From positions 1 through 64,000 of the forward strand of contig JADKGC010000001.1 of assembly GCA_016717205.1 (NCBI GenBank): a stretch of DNA of 64,000 bases. The letters are read 5' to 3'. Made by a program: the position numbers and the translations under genes. Below, piece by piece: positions 46,801 through 55,403 of this stretch; position 1 is the first letter of the stretch, and each line of letters starts with the position of its first letter. The DNA is from Candidatus Flexifilum breve (GTDB lineage: Bacteria > Chloroflexota > Anaerolineae > Aggregatilineales > Phototrophicaceae). Below the pieces are notes generated by a model. It was not told the origin of the DNA, ran no database searches, and saw only the letters and a list, made by a program, of their open reading frames with translations.

Positions 46801-49119
46801 ATGCCTGCGCTAAACCACGACAGTCTTATGCAGCAGCTTCTGCAGACGTTTCGCGAAGAGAGCGAAGACCATCTGCGCGTGATCAACGCCGCGCTGCTGC
46901 AGTACGAACGGTCGGATGTCCCGGAACAGCGGCAGGAGGCCATTCAATCGGCCTTCCGCGCCGCGCACAGCCTCAAGGGAGCGGCGCGCGCCGTCTCCCT
47001 CGGGGAGGTGCAAAAGCTCGCCCATGCCATGGAGACGGTGTTCCAGAACATTCGTGATCATCAGGCTCAGCTCTATCCGACCGACGCGGATCGGCTGTAT
47101 GACGCGCTGGATTTGCTCAAAGCGCATCTGAACGGCGAGTCACCCTCCGTCACCGAGCTCGCCAACCTGCTCTTTCAGATCGGCGGACAGCCGCCGCCGG
47201 ATGCCCCGGCGACTCCGGCACCACCTCCCGTCAACCTGCCCGAAGTCGACGCGCCGCCCGCATTCGTAACGACCGAAATGCCGGTCAGCCTGCCGCCGCT
47301 GGAACCACCGCCTGCGTCAGTCGCGCCGGTCGCCGTTCCCGCCCCGGTCAGCCCGACGACCGAGGTCGAACCTGCGCCCAGCGTCGTCCACTCTCCCGTG
47401 CGGGATCCCGGTCGCGAGACGATCCGGGTATCGCTGCGCAAGCTTGACGATCTCATGGCGGAAGTGGGCGAAATGCTGGTGACGCGCAGCGCCGCCTCTG
47501 TCCGGCAGGCCGATATTCGCGCCATCCGGCGCATGCTCGACAGTTGGGCGAAGTCGTCCACAGAAATCAAGATGGTGCTCAAGCGCCAGAGTAACGCCGT
47601 GCTGCTCGACATGTACACCGCGCACGCCGACTTGATGCAAACGCTGATTGACTCGTTTGAGCAACTCGAACAGGCGAACCTGCGGGACAGCGCTAACCTC
47701 GGCATTCTCACCGACAATCTGCAGGACAAGGTGCGCCGCCTGCGCATGATCCCGTTCAGCTCCCAGCGCTTGCACCTCGAACGCGCGGTGCGCGAAACGG
47801 CGCGCCAGAGCGGGAAGCAGGTGCGCTTCGAGATCGTCGGCGAACATACCGAGCTGGATAAGCAGGTGCTCGAAACGCTCAAAGCGCCGCTGATCCATCT
47901 GCTGGGCAACGCGGTCGTCCACGGCATCGAAGACGCCGATCAGCGCCGCGCGCTCGGCAAGCACGAAGACGGTTACATCGGGCTGTACGTGCAGCAGCGC
48001 GGCGGCGAAGTCTGGATCCACGTGACCGACGACGGGCGCGGCTTCGACAGCGGACGCATTCAGGCGGCGTATCAAGCGCGCTATGGCGAACTTCCGAGCG
48101 GCGAGAGCGTAGTCGGACTGGCCTTTGCCGCGGGCGTCAGCACCGCCGAAAACGTCAGCGAACTATCCGGGCGCGGGGTCGGTCTCGACGTCGTCAACGA
48201 CGCGGTGACTACACTGCATGGCCGGGTGAGCGTCAATACGGTCGCCAATGAAGGCACCACCATCACCCTGAGCGTCCCAACCTCGCTCGCCATCACCCGC
48301 AACCTGATGGTGCGCGTGAGCGACGAAGTCTACGCGCTGCCGCTGCTCGCCGTCGACAAACTGCTGCCCATCGAAAACGTGCTGTCAGTCGGCGGCCGCT
48401 CCGCCATCCAGTTTGGCGAGAAAACCATTCCGCTGGTCTCGCTGGCACAGCTCTTGCGCCGCAGCGAAGCGCCTATTGCCAACGGGCAGCAAAACCGGCT
48501 CGCGCTGATCATCGCGGTGGGCGACCGCACGCTGGCCGTCTCCGTTGATGATGTGCTGACCGAAATGGAACTCGCGATCAAACCGCTGCCGAATCCGCTC
48601 AGCCGCGTGCCGATGGTCTCCGGCGTGGCCCTACAGGCCAGCGGTCAGCCCGTGATCGTGTTGAACCCGGGCGATTTCCTGACTGCCTACCGCAGCGCGC
48701 GCTTCGAATTCAAGCCGCAGCCTGTGACTCCGAAGAATGCGCCTGAAGTTCCCGCGATTCAAGTGCTCGTCGTCGACGACTCGATCACGACGCGCACGCT
48801 GGAACGCAACATTCTGGAGGCCGCGGGCTACGACGTTATCACGGCGACCGATGGGCAGGAAGCGCTAAACCGTCTGCAAGAGAACGAAGACATCAAGATT
48901 GTCATCAGCGACGTGGAAATGCCGAACCTCAGCGGTTTGGGTCTGACCCGGGCGATCCGGGCGGACGCGCAGTATCAGGACCTACCCGTGATCCTCGTCA
49001 CATCGCGCGAACGCGATGAAGATCGGCAGGAAGGCATGGTCGCGGGCGCGAATGCGTACATCGTCAAGCGCGGTTTTGATCAAACCGAGCTGCTCGGCAT
49101 CATCGATCAACTGCTGTAA
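46801..49119 (+). CDS. cheA: CheA histidine kinase with C-terminal receiver
   Basis: A hybrid kinase of 772 residues. The HPt domain has H56 in FRAAHSLKGAARAV. A Pro-rich linker (about 120-205) replaces the CheY-binding P2 domain. Dimerisation, ATPase (HLLGNAVVHGIED, DDGRGFD, GRGVGLDVV), CheW-like regulatory domain (about 490-625) and a receiver with D704 (IVISDVEMPNLSGLG) follow. Kinases with a fused receiver and no P2 are typical of Wsp, Frz and other alternative-function systems rather than flagellar taxis (family knowledge). Confidence 0.94.
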   Translation: MPALNHDSLMQQLLQTFREESEDHLRVINAALLQYERSDVPEQRQEAIQSAFRAAHSLKGAARAVSLGEVQKLAHAMETVFQNIRDHQAQLYPTDADRLYDALDLLKAHLNGESPSVTELANLLFQIGGQPPPDAPATPAPPPVNLPEVDAPPAFVTTEMPVSLPPLEPPPASVAPVAVPAPVSPTTEVEPAPSVVHSPVRDPGRETIRVSLRKLDDLMAEVGEMLVTRSAASVRQADIRAIRRMLDSWAKSSTEIKMVLKRQSNAVLLDMYTAHADLMQTLIDSFEQLEQANLRDSANLGILTDNLQDKVRRLRMIPFSSQRLHLERAVRETARQSGKQVRFEIVGEHTELDKQVLETLKAPLIHLLGNAVVHGIEDADQRRALGKHEDGYIGLYVQQRGGEVWIHVTDDGRGFDSGRIQAAYQARYGELPSGESVVGLAFAAGVSTAENVSELSGRGVGLDVVNDAVTTLHGRVSVNTVANEGTTITLSVPTSLAITRNLMVRVSDEVYALPLLAVDKLLPIENVLSVGGRSAIQFGEKTIPLVSLAQLLRRSEAPIANGQQNRLALIIAVGDRTLAVSVDDVLTEMELAIKPLPNPLSRVPMVSGVALQASGQPVIVLNPGDFLTAYRSARFEFKPQPVTPKNAPEVPAIQVLVVDDSITTRTLERNILEAAGYDVITATDGQEALNRLQENEDIKIVISDVEMPNLSGLGLTRAIRADAQYQDLPVILVTSRERDEDRQEGMVAGANAYIVKRGFDQTELLGIIDQLL

Positions 49120-49151
49120 TCCGTGAACCAACGTAGAGAAGGAAAATCTCT

Positions 49152-50207
49152 GTGATCCGTGTACTCATTGTCGACGACTCACCCACTTCACGCGCGCTCA
49201 TGCGCCACATTGTCCAGGGTCAGAGTGACATGCAAATTGTGGGCGAAGCTGAAAATGGACATCAGGCGGTCGAAATGACCCGCGCCCACCGCCCGAATGT
49301 TATCCTGATGGATATCGTCATGCCGTTCATGGACGGTCTGGAAGCGACCAAGATCATCATGGCACAAACGCCCACCCCCATCGTCATGGTGAGCGGCGCG
49401 ATTGAAGGTCAGGAGACCGAAATGGCGTTCCGCGCCATCCGGCAAGGCGCGCTGTCGCTGCTGCCCAAGCCAGTCGGCCCGCAGGACCCGGAATTTCCGG
49501 AACAGGCCGCGCGCATCACGTCGAACCTGCGTGCATTGGCGGGCGTGCGCGTCATCCATCACATCACCCGCCCGCAGAACAGCGCGGGTCAGCCGATGCA
49601 GACCACGCTCCAGCAAACCGTCGAAAGCCAACCGGAGATCGTCGCCATCGTCGCCTCGACGGGCGGCCCCGCAGCACTCGCCGAAATCGTACAAGGGCTG
49701 GCCCCTGACTTCAAACTGCCCGTGGTCATCGTCCAGCACATCGCCAAGGATTTCCTCGAATCGCTGGTGAGCTGGCTGAACCGCATCACCCCGCTGCATG
49801 TCGAGCTGGCGGTCGCCGGGCAGAAGCTGCGCCCCGGTCACGTCACCTTCGCCCCTACGGGCAAGCATCTCGTCTTCGATGCGGAAAAGCGCATCGCCTT
49901 CACGCCGACGCCGCAGCATCCGCACATGCCGTCCGGTGACGTGCTGCTCGCCAGCGTCGCCGAACGCTATGGTTCATCGGCGATTGGCGTAGTGCTGACC
50001 GGGATGGGCGCAGATGGCGCGACGGGTCTGCTGGACATGCGGCGCAAGGGTGCCGTCACCATCGCGCAGGACGCGGCGACGAGCGCCGTCTATGGAATGC
50101 CCAAAGAAGCCGCCAACAACGGTGCCGCGCAGCATGTGCTGCCCTTAACGTCGATTCCGCGCGTGCTTAATAACCTAGCACAAGGCGTTTCGATCGCAGA
50201 AAGTTGA
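49152..50207 (+). CDS. cheB: CheB receptor methylesterase
   Basis: A 351-residue protein with a receiver (D54 in ILMDIVMPFMDGLEA) and an esterase. The catalytic triad is Ser in VASTGGPAAL, His in VIVQHIAKDF and Asp in TGMGADGATGLL. It removes methyl groups added by CheR, with activity set by phosphorylation from CheA. GTG start, with AAGGA upstream. It is followed six bases later by a lone receiver. Confidence 0.95.
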   Translation: MIRVLIVDDSPTSRALMRHIVQGQSDMQIVGEAENGHQAVEMTRAHRPNVILMDIVMPFMDGLEATKIIMAQTPTPIVMVSGAIEGQETEMAFRAIRQGALSLLPKPVGPQDPEFPEQAARITSNLRALAGVRVIHHITRPQNSAGQPMQTTLQQTVESQPEIVAIVASTGGPAALAEIVQGLAPDFKLPVVIVQHIAKDFLESLVSWLNRITPLHVELAVAGQKLRPGHVTFAPTGKHLVFDAEKRIAFTPTPQHPHMPSGDVLLASVAERYGSSAIGVVLTGMGADGATGLLDMRRKGAVTIAQDAATSAVYGMPKEAANNGAAQHVLPLTSIPRVLNNLAQGVSIAES

Positions 50208-50213
50208 TCTGGT

Positions 50214-50603
50214 ATGTCCGAGCAACCGAGTCCTATGGTTGTCCTGATCGAAGATAGTCATACGCAGGCGCTGCAAATTGCGGCGCATCTCACCCAGCGC
50301 GATATGCGCGTCATGGTGGCGGAAGATGGCCCACAGGGTTTGCGTCTGGTCACCGGCATGATGCCGGACGTGATCCTGCTGGACCTGTACCTGCCGACGA
50401 TGGATGGCTTTCAGGTCTGCCGCCGCTTAAAGCGCGACCCGGAAACGGCCAACATTCCGATCATCATGCTCACGTCGGCGGACAATGAGGACGACAAAGC
50501 GCGCGGCCTCGAATATGGAGCGTCCGCTTTCATCACCAAAGATGAGTATGCCATTGAGTCGCTGATGGATGCTCTGACGTATCTGCACATTCTGGCGGGC
50601 TGA
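50214..50603 (+). CDS. Single-domain response regulator in the chemosensory operon
   Basis: A 129-residue lone receiver: LIEDSHTQ pocket, D57 in VILLDLYLPTMDGFQV, MLTSADN, and FITKDEY with the conserved Lys. The position usually taken by CheY or an output regulator suggests that it carries the signal out of CheA. It lacks a clear flagellar-switch surface and no flagellar genes are present, so the target is unknown. It lies six bases after CheB. Confidence 0.9.
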   Translation: MSEQPSPMVVLIEDSHTQALQIAAHLTQRDMRVMVAEDGPQGLRLVTGMMPDVILLDLYLPTMDGFQVCRRLKRDPETANIPIIMLTSADNEDDKARGLEYGASAFITKDEYAIESLMDALTYLHILAG

Positions 50604-50622
50604 CCCGCGAAAGGCGCTGAGG

Positions 50623-51027
50623 ATGTTCGCTTGCTTACGTTTTCGTCTGAGCCGCGAGTGGTATGCGCTGCCCGTCGAGCATGTGATCGAAGTCGTGTCA
50701 CTGGTCGCGATCACGCCGCTGCCGGAAGCCGAGCCGCACCAGCTCGGCGCGATCACCGTGCGCGGGCAAACCGTAACGGTCATCGACCTGCGGCCGCTGC
50801 TCGGTCACACCCAACATCCGCTCAAACTGACGACCCCGCTCATCATTTTGCGCATGGATGGGAGCGCGCCAATCGCCGTGCTGGTCGACGAAGTGGATAA
50901 TGTGGTCGACCTACCTAATGAGCTGGAAGTCCCGGCCAATATCAGCCGTTTGCTCGCCGGGATCACACGCTACGATGAAAGCGTGCATCTCGTGCTCAAC
51001 GTCGACATGCTGGCGGGTGTCGCCTAG
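50623..51027 (+). CDS. cheW: CheW coupling protein (second copy)
   Basis: A 134-residue minimal CheW: ACLRFRLSREWYALPVEHV, then ITPLPEAEPHQLGAITVRGQ and VIDLRPLL. It lacks the N-terminal extension of the first CheW. It is the last gene of the operon, 19 bases after the receiver, and ends nine bases before a strong terminator. Divergent CheW copies may bind receptor and CheA with different affinity. Confidence 0.93.
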   Translation: MFACLRFRLSREWYALPVEHVIEVVSLVAITPLPEAEPHQLGAITVRGQTVTVIDLRPLLGHTQHPLKLTTPLIILRMDGSAPIAVLVDEVDNVVDLPNELEVPANISRLLAGITRYDESVHLVLNVDMLAGVA

Positions 51028-51036
51028 GCAAACAAA

Positions 51037-51064
51037 AACCCGCCTCCCAGTGGGGAGGCGGGTT
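51037..51064. terminator. Bidirectional intrinsic terminator
   Basis: AACCCGCCTCCC and GGGAGGCGGGTT form a 12-bp GC-rich stem with a four-base loop. On the minus strand it is followed by a T-rich run (TTTTTGTTTG), so it terminates the cold-shock gene as well as the chemosensory operon. Confidence 0.85.
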
Positions 51065-51090
51065 CTCGGTTGTAACTTGCAGAGAAATGG

Positions 51091-51303
51091 TTAGCGAATG
51101 ACCTTGACGGCGCTCGCCTGCTTACCCTTCTTGCCATCGGTGATTTCGAATTCCACCTTGGCACCTTCATCGAGCGAGCGGAAGCCGCTGCCCTGAATTT
51201 CCGAATAGTGGACGAAGAGATCCGCGCCGGTTTCCGGGGTGATGAAGCCGTAGCCTTTTTCACCGTTAAACCACTTGACTGTACCCGTTACACGATTAGC
51301 CAT
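51091..51303 (-). CDS. cspA: Cold-shock domain protein
   Basis: A 70-residue single OB-fold RNA chaperone: GTVKWFNGEKGYGFI contains RNP1, LFVHYSEIQ contains RNP2, and VEFEITDGKKGKQA ends the barrel. The length is standard for CspA. AGGAGCG precedes the ATG at 51303; an upstream in-frame start would add 11 residues not seen in the family. The leader is likely long, as for other cold-shock genes. Confidence 0.96.
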   Translation of the reverse strand: MANRVTGTVKWFNGEKGYGFITPETGADLFVHYSEIQGSGFRSLDEGAKVEFEITDGKKGKQASAVKVIR

Positions 51304-51692
51304 GTTATTCGCTCCTGAATAATTGGGTTTTGCCATTGCCTACTGTACATACATCCCAGTTATTGCAGGAAGCTTACGCAGTACTTGCCGAGAACACAGA
51401 GGGTTTTTGAAGTAATCAGTTCTGATTTCTCTTTTGAGGCATGATGGGTGCCTAACCACAGCACCGATGTGGCGAAGACTCAACTGTCTTTCTTTTCCAC
51501 ATTGCTCAATGAGTATAACATAGTCCGTATCATTAGTCGAGTCCCAGTTCCCCCAGATTTAGGGGTGGCTGACGCTCCATCACTATGAAGCCAGGCCATT
51601 TCCCTGGTACCTCTAGGATAGAGTAGGCGCTCATGGGCAGTGCAAGCCCTCATGTTTGAGGGCTCACACCGAACTGACACTCTGAGACCAAT
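51304..51692. other. Intergenic region: cold-shock leader and end of the M32 gene
   Basis: No gene is supported. The left part is the upstream region of the cold-shock gene. A 7-bp stem-loop at 51646-51663 (GCCCTCA/TGAGGGC, loop TGTT) lies 30 bases beyond the true M32 stop and probably terminates it. Confidence 0.45.
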
Positions 51693-53221
51693 TTACAGCT
51701 TATACAAATCCGTGAATTTGGCCGTGAGATAGGCGAGATACGGTTCAACCGTCAGATCGTGCCCGGTGCTGCGCACGAGCAGTTCACTCGCCGAATAGCG
51801 CGCCCGTGACGATAAATGTTCTCGGTCAGCCAGCCGAGCAGCGGCTGATAATTGCCGCTCGCCAATGCCGCGTCCAAGCCGGGCGTGTCGCGCTGTGCCG
51901 CCGCGAGGAACTGCGCCGACATCACGTTACCGACCGTGTAGCCGGGGAACGAGCCGAAGCCGCCGCCCGACCAGTGAATATCCTGCAGCACGCCCTTCGA
52001 GTCATTGGGCGGCGTCACGCCGAGATATTCCTGCATCTTGGCGTTCCAAACTTCCGGCAGATCCTTAACCTGAATGCTGCCTTCCAGCAGGCCGAGTTCG
52101 ATCTCCACGCGCAGCATAATGTGCAGGTTGTAGGTGACTTCGTCGGCTTCCACGCGGATCAAACTGGGGCGCACCCGGTTGACCGAGCGATACAGCAGGT
52201 CAGGGGTCGCGCCCGCCATCTGTTCGGGGAAAATTTCGCGCAGACGTTGAAAGTGGACTTCCCAGAATTCGCGACTGCGCCCGATTTGATTTTCCCACAG
52301 ACGCGACTGCGATTCGTGCGCGCCGTAGCTCGTCCCGCCGACCGGGTACTTGCCGAGAAAGTCGATGGTCAGCGGCGTGCGCGTCAGTTCCGGATCGACG
52401 CCCTGTTCATAGAGCGCGTGCCCGGTCTCGTGCAGCGTGCCGTAGAGTGCCATCGGCAGATACTTCGCGTTGTAGCGCGTGGTGATGCGCACATCCTGCC
52501 GCGTGAACGAGATTTCGAACGGATGCGGCGCGATATCCAGCCGTCCGCGGTTCAGGTCATACCCAAACTGCTGCGCGACTTCCAGCGCGAAAATCTTCTG
52601 CTTATCGACCGGGTAGTCGTGCTGCCAGAGGTCTCGTTCCAGCGGCTTGTCATTCGCGACGATTTTGCCGAGCAGCGGCAGTAAGCCAGCCTTCAAAGCG
52701 TTGAACAACGTGCGGAGCTTGGCCGCATTCATGCTCGGCTCGTACTCGAAGACCAGCGCATCGAACGGGTGATCCTGATAGCCGACCGCATCTGCCTGCC
52801 GCTTCGCCAGATCGAGTTGCTTCTGCAGGTACGGCGCGAAGCTGGCGAAGTCGTTGTTCTGCTTCGCCGCCGCCCACACGCCTTCGCTGACCGGTTCGAG
52901 CGCAGCCTTATCGCTCACGAGATCAAGCGGAATGCGCCGAATGATGTCGAAGTACTGGCGCGTCTGCTGCACGGCGCGCACCGGGTACGAGTCGGGATCC
53001 GCACCCGCGAGTTCGCGCTCCGCCGCGTCAAGCAAACGCGCGGTCTGGTCGCTGACGAAGTGTTCTTGCGCCACCCGCGTAAGCGTCGCCAGTTGATAGC
53101 CGCGCGTCTCCGCGCCGCCGGGCGGCATCTGCGTGCGCGCGTCCCACTTGAGGATCGAAATCGCGTTGAGGATGTCGCTCAACTCGGCAATATGGGTGAG
53201 AAAAGTCTGGTAAGCCGTCAT
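51693..53221 (-). CDS. M32 metallocarboxypeptidase, C-terminus frameshifted
   Basis: A Taq-type carboxypeptidase. The zinc motif HETGH is in YGTLHETGHALYEQG, with VEADEVTYNLHI and GTSYGAHESQSRLWENQIGR as family marks. It removes C-terminal amino acids in the cytoplasm. The open frame runs 53221 to 51752 (489 codons) but ends in unrelated residues. Restoring one base near 51800 gives the normal family ending RYSASELLVRSTGHDL through FTDLYKL, with the stop at 51693 and a total of about 509 residues. A single-base sequence error is the simplest explanation. Confidence 0.9.
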
Positions 53222-53334
53222 TGTTTATCCTTTGGAGTGATCAGTTTAAAGTTGACAGTTCACAGTGAAAGCTATCGCTGTGGCACACTGGTAGGTGGGA
53301 GCAGGCATAAGCGTGTTGGAAAAGGTCAGATTCC

Positions 53335-53438
53335 GACCCCTCCCCCGACCCCTCCCCGAATTCAGGGAGGGGAGACAGCAGACTTGCTGTTCCTCCGCTC
53401 TCCCCGCTTGCGTGGGAGAGGGGTTGGGGGTGAGGGGT
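53335..53438. repeat. GC-rich dispersed intergenic repeat, copy 1
   Basis: About 104 bases made of two nested stems: CCCTCCC/GGGAGGG around CGAATTCA, and CTCTCCC/GGGAGAG around CGCTTGCGT, followed by GGGGTTGGGGGTGAGGGG. The same element recurs at 54340-54444. It occupies most of the 309-base gap between the M32 and SDR genes; nothing else is recognised in that gap. Confidence 0.85.
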
Positions 53439-53530
53439 TTTCAACACATTCGTACCTTGCCCCTACCTTCCACGATTAACTCACCATCCTGTACTTACTG
53501 TGAACTGATAACTGTAAACTCATAGCTTCT

Positions 53531-54313
53531 TTACACTGAACGCATCATGCCGCCGTCGACGCGGAGGCTCGCCCCGGTGATGTACGACGCCGCCGGCGAC
53601 AGCAGATAGGCCGCCGCGCTCCCGAACTCGTCAATGCTGCCCAGCCGCCCGAACGGAATCTTGGTCAGGCTGCGCGCCCGCGCTTCTTCAAACGTAATGC
53701 CCGCGCGCGTCGCCGCCGCCTGATCCAACTGCGCGACGCGATCCGTATCAATGCGCCCGGGGATGATGTTGTTGACGCGGATGCCGCTGCTTGCCAGTTC
53801 ATCCGCCAGCGTCTTGACGATGCCGACTACCGCCATGCGCATCGCCGTAGACAGCACGAGGCGTTCAATCGGCTCCTGCACCGACGACGATGTGATGGTG
53901 AGGATCGCCGCACCCGCGTTCAGGTGCGGGATGGCCGTGCGGATCATGCGGACGGCGCTCATCACCGTGAGGTCAAACGCGCCCTGCCACTGTGCGTCGG
54001 TGATGTCCTTGAACAAGCCTCCGGGCGGGCCACCCGCGTTGACCAGCAGCGCGTCGATTTTGCCAAACTGCGCGACCGAACCCTCAATCCACGCCTGCAC
54101 GTCGGCAGCTTTCGCCACATCCGCTGCGAAGCCAATCACCTCCGCGCCCGTCTCCGCGCGCAGCTTCTCCACCGCCGCATCGACACTCGCCTGATCACGA
54201 CTGCAAATCGAGACGCGCGCGCCATCCTGCGCCAGCGCCCGCGCCACGCCCAAACCTAACCCCTTGCTCGCGCCGGAGACCAGCGCCACTTTGCCCTTGA
54301 GTCCCAAGTCCAT
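53531..54313 (-). CDS. Short-chain dehydrogenase/reductase with altered catalytic residues
   Basis: A Rossmann-fold oxidoreductase of 260 residues. NAD(P) site VSGASKGLGLGVARAL, VNAGGPPGG in place of NNAG, catalytic Ser at 142 (ILTITSSS). The positions of catalytic Tyr and Lys are S155 and R159 (LSTAMRMAVVG), so the standard YxxxK is absent. This variant exists as a subfamily (related to FabG-like proteins) whose activity is uncertain. C-terminus ITGASLRVDGGMMRSV is canonical. The gene lies exactly between the two copies of the intergenic repeat and downstream of the catabolic operon. Confidence 0.9.
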   Translation of the reverse strand: MDLGLKGKVALVSGASKGLGLGVARALAQDGARVSICSRDQASVDAAVEKLRAETGAEVIGFAADVAKAADVQAWIEGSVAQFGKIDALLVNAGGPPGGLFKDITDAQWQGAFDLTVMSAVRMIRTAIPHLNAGAAILTITSSSVQEPIERLVLSTAMRMAVVGIVKTLADELASSGIRVNNIIPGRIDTDRVAQLDQAAATRAGITFEEARARSLTKIPFGRLGSIDEFGSAAAYLLSPAASYITGASLRVDGGMMRSV

Positions 54314-54339
54314 GATTCAACTCCTTGCCTGCCCGCTCT

Positions 54340-54444
54340 GACCCCACCCCCAACCCCTCCCCGAATTCAGGGAGGGGAGCAAACAGCGTTCGCAATCTCT
54401 CCCCTCTCCCCGCTTGCGTGGGAGAGGGGTCGGGGGTGAGGGGT
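54340..54444. repeat. GC-rich dispersed intergenic repeat, copy 2
   Basis: This copy shares most of its sequence with copy 1 at 53335-53438, including CCGAATTCAGGGAGGGGAG and CCCCGCTTGCGTGGGAGAG. The central spacer differs in length by a few bases. It lies in the gap between the SDR and the DapA-family gene, in the same orientation as copy 1. Confidence 0.85.
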
Positions 54445-54475
54445 AAACACCCAGTAGGCTGATTGATGACCTACG

Positions 54476-55390
54476 TTACAACACAATCTTTTGCGCCGGG
54501 TCGCTGATGCCGACGCGCGCGAACACCCACCCGATTTCGTCCAATGTCCCCGGCGAGACGGGCGTGAACGGCGGGCGCAGCGCCGGATTAGCAATCGCGC
54601 CACGGCGATAAAGCATTTCCTTGCGAATCGTCAGGTTGATGATCGGCTGGTTTTCATAGCGGATGAGTGGGAGGTAGCGGTCGAAGATCGCTTCGGCCTC
54701 GGCCATGCGCCCAGCCTTGAACGCCTCATACACCACGACCAGCACTTCGCTGAAGGCGAAACCGGTCATTGTGCCGGATGCGCCGCGCCGCAGTTCTTCG
54801 AGCAGGAACATGCCGCCCAGTCCGCCGAAAATCTCAAACTGATCGGTCAAGGCACGAATCGCGCCGATCTTCTCCATCAGCGGTGGGTCTTCCAGCTTGA
54901 GGTAGCGCGCGTTTGGAATGGTCTCCGCCAGACGGGCGAGCATCGGCGCAGACATGATCACGTCGTTGACCGGGGGGAAGTCCTGCACGACAATCGCCCC
55001 GCTGACCTGCTCAGCGACGCGGCTGTACAGCGCGATGATGTCGTCGTCGCTCGCGCCCGGCATGCGCGGCGGCGCGATCATCACGCCGCTCGCCCCGGCG
55101 GCGAACGCCGACTGGCTCAATTCGATGCACGTTTCGATCTTGGCGTGGCTCGTGCCGACCACGACCGGAACGCGCCCGTTGACCGTGCTCATCACCGTCT
55201 CCATGACGAGCTGGCGCTCCTCGACCGTGAGTTTGGCCGCTTCGCCGAGCACGCCGAGAATCGTCAGCCCGTACACGCCTTTGTCGAGCTGGAATTCGAC
55301 CAACCGCCGCAGACTCGCCACATCCACCGCCAGACTCGCATCGAACGGCGTCGCGAGAATGTTAAAAATACCTGTGATTGCTCCCGTCAT
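54476..55390 (-). CDS. DapA/NanA-family aldolase or lyase
   Basis: A 304-residue TIM-barrel protein. The Schiff-base Lys is K165 in RYLKLEDPP. Family segments are ILGVLGEAAKLTVEERQLVM, ASGVMIAPPRMPG and GGLGGMFLLEELRRGASGTM. The motif that is YNxP in dihydrodipicolinate synthase reads VQDFPP (about 135-140), so the catalytic Tyr is absent and DapA activity is unlikely; other keto-acid lyases or dehydratases in the family are possible. It ends the catabolic operon, 13 bases behind the MFS gene, and probably processes a keto acid made upstream (inference). Confidence 0.85.
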   Translation of the reverse strand: MTGAITGIFNILATPFDASLAVDVASLRRLVEFQLDKGVYGLTILGVLGEAAKLTVEERQLVMETVMSTVNGRVPVVVGTSHAKIETCIELSQSAFAAGASGVMIAPPRMPGASDDDIIALYSRVAEQVSGAIVVQDFPPVNDVIMSAPMLARLAETIPNARYLKLEDPPLMEKIGAIRALTDQFEIFGGLGGMFLLEELRRGASGTMTGFAFSEVLVVVYEAFKAGRMAEAEAIFDRYLPLIRYENQPIINLTIRKEMLYRRGAIANPALRPPFTPVSPGTLDEIGWVFARVGISDPAQKIVL

Positions 55391-55403
55391 GGGGTCATGT
55401 CCT

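Noticed and set aside
53335..54444. Composite transposon flanking the SDR gene
   Set aside because: The flanking elements are only about 105 bases, carry no transposase and show no obvious target duplication; they are better described as dispersed intergenic repeats.
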